Source: Halieaceae bacterium
Lineage (GTDB): Bacteria > Pseudomonadota > Gammaproteobacteria > Pseudomonadales > Halieaceae
Direction: 5' to 3'
NCBI GenBank assembly: GCA_003523185.1
Contig: DPGN01000077.1
Location: 10,600-17,813 of the forward strand
DNA length: 7,214 bases
The first letter of the stretch is position 1, and the number at the start of each line of letters is the position of its first letter. The notes beneath the pieces are model-generated. The model did no database searches. It worked only from the letters and a program-made list of their open reading frames with translations, and was not told the DNA's origin. Below are positions 6,645 to 7,214 of the stretch, piece after piece. A program made the position numbers and the translations under genes.

Positions 6645-6674
6645 AGTCTACAAGGTTTGCGGTCGTTGGGTCAA
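6645..6674 (-). promoter_or_regulatory. Probable promoter of the tRNA-Pro/tRNA-His operon
   Basis: On the minus strand TTGACC (6674-6669; five of six consensus -35) is followed after 18 bases by TAGACT (6650-6645; four of six -10). Directly downstream is a GC-rich discriminator (CGCCGCCCGCG), typical of stable-RNA promoters under stringent (ppGpp) control. Transcription would start near 6638, about 28 bases before mature tRNA-Pro. The leader holds a short inverted repeat, GATGTT-C-AACATC (6620-6632). Confidence 0.6.
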
Positions 6675-6744
6675 TTGCAGAAATCGCCTTTCGCCGACAT
6701 TTGAATTCTGAAACAATTGCGCCGAAAAATAAGGGGGAAGGTTT

Positions 6745-7214
6745 ATGCCGGCCACGCTTCTGGATGGAAAACACGTAGCGCAACTGACCGAGGCTAATCT
6801 CGCGGAGCGTGTCGCATTGCTCAAAGCAAACACAGGCGATAGAACACCTGTACTCGCCACCATTTTGGTGGGCGATGATCCTGCCTCCGCTACCTACGTC
6901 AAGATGAAAGCAAATGCGTGCAGACGCATCGGCATGGAGTCATTAGCCATCGAACTTCCCGCCTCTATCAAGACCAATGATTTGCTGCGGGAAATCGAGC
7001 AACTCAACGCGAATCCGGATGTTCATGGCATTTTGCTTCAGCACCCTGTCCCCGCTCACATCGATGAGCGAGCTGCCTTCGATATGATTGCGCTCGAGAA
7101 AGACGTCGACGGCGTGACCTGCTTGGGCTTCGGTCGGATGAGCATGGGTGAAGCAGCTTACGGGTGTGCAACGCCACAGGGCATCATGCGTCTTCTGGAA
7201 CACTATGAGATTGA
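6745..7214 (+). CDS. folD: FolD, methylenetetrahydrofolate dehydrogenase/cyclohydrolase, 3'-truncated
   Basis: Bifunctional cytoplasmic enzyme that oxidises 5,10-methylene-THF to methenyl-THF with NAD(P)+ and hydrolyses that to 10-formyl-THF, supplying purine and initiator-tRNA formylation. The window holds 156 of the usual 280-300 residues: all of the N-terminal catalytic domain seen here, with the Rossmann domain beyond the edge. Key residues are present: Y51 and K55 in YVKMK (the human Tyr52/Lys56 pair), Q99 in GILLQHPVP, and D122 in KDVDG. The start is supported by AAGGGGGAAGG at 6731-6741. It is divergent from the tRNA operon across 135 bases. The motifs QHPVP, VTCLGFGRM and CATPQG replace the QLPLP, FHPYNVGRL and PCTPRG of E. 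coli FolD, marking a different FolD subfamily. A fused or single-function variant cannot be excluded without the 3' half. Confidence 0.92.
   Translation, partial: MPATLLDGKHVAQLTEANLAERVALLKANTGDRTPVLATILVGDDPASATYVKMKANACRRIGMESLAIELPASIKTNDLLREIEQLNANPDVHGILLQHPVPAHIDERAAFDMIALEKDVDGVTCLGFGRMSMGEAAYGCATPQGIMRLLEHYEI

Noticed and set aside
6672..6720. Two copies of CAATTGC (6672-6678 and 6714-6720) in the folD/tRNA-Pro gap
   Set aside because: Seven bases is too short to be significant, and no known site matches.
6512..6778. 88-codon plus-strand open frame containing a GRRDSNPRHPAPK-like stretch
   Set aside because: It is the antisense reading of tRNA-Pro, a well-known spurious ORF type, and it runs into the folD start in another frame.

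Overview
The window reads as chromosomal DNA from a gammaproteobacterium of moderate GC content. The support is a tRNA-His/tRNA-Pro pair with encoded CCA ends lying back to back with folD (an arrangement I recall from gammaproteobacteria), and an indolepyruvate oxidoreductase and Leu/Phe/Val dehydrogenase of the proteobacterial type. An environmental, perhaps marine, aerobe is plausible but is inference only. Five protein genes and two tRNA genes are present. The first and last protein genes are cut by the window edges.

Layout. At 1-1197 (+) is the C-terminal 398 residues of a bacterial cytochrome P450. Thirteen bases on, convergent with it, is an Lrp/AsnC-family regulator (1211-1690, -). A 164-base AT-rich divergent intergenic region (about 67% AT by hand count) follows, carrying three perfect 12-bp palindromes and one near-perfect one. 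Next come two overlapping (+) genes: a single-chain indolepyruvate:ferredoxin oxidoreductase (1855-5325) and a Leu/Phe/Val-type NAD-dependent amino-acid dehydrogenase (5315-6385). Convergent with these, only 17 bases away, is a (-) strand tRNA operon transcribed tRNA-Pro(TGG) then tRNA-His(GTG). Its likely promoter lies in the 135-base gap before folD (6745 to the window end, +).

How the genes work together. The dehydrogenase would deaminate a branched-chain or aromatic amino acid to its 2-oxoacid, NH4+ and NADH. The oxidoreductase would convert a 2-oxoacid plus CoA to acyl-CoA, CO2 and reduced ferredoxin. Together they form a compact amino-acid to acyl-CoA module that could stand in for a branched-chain or aryl 2-oxoacid dehydrogenase complex. 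The divergent Lrp-type protein is the obvious candidate regulator. folD (one-carbon metabolism) and the tRNAs are housekeeping neighbours.

Nothing here amounts to a clearly new system. The points most worth a second look are the regularly spaced palindrome array in the lrp-ior intergenic region, an atypical C15/A48 combination in tRNA-His, a U6-U67 mismatch in the tRNA-Pro acceptor stem, and a FolD whose motifs differ from the usual gammaproteobacterial form. No mobile element, CRISPR array or long repeat was seen, and no stretch over 300 bases lacks a gene.
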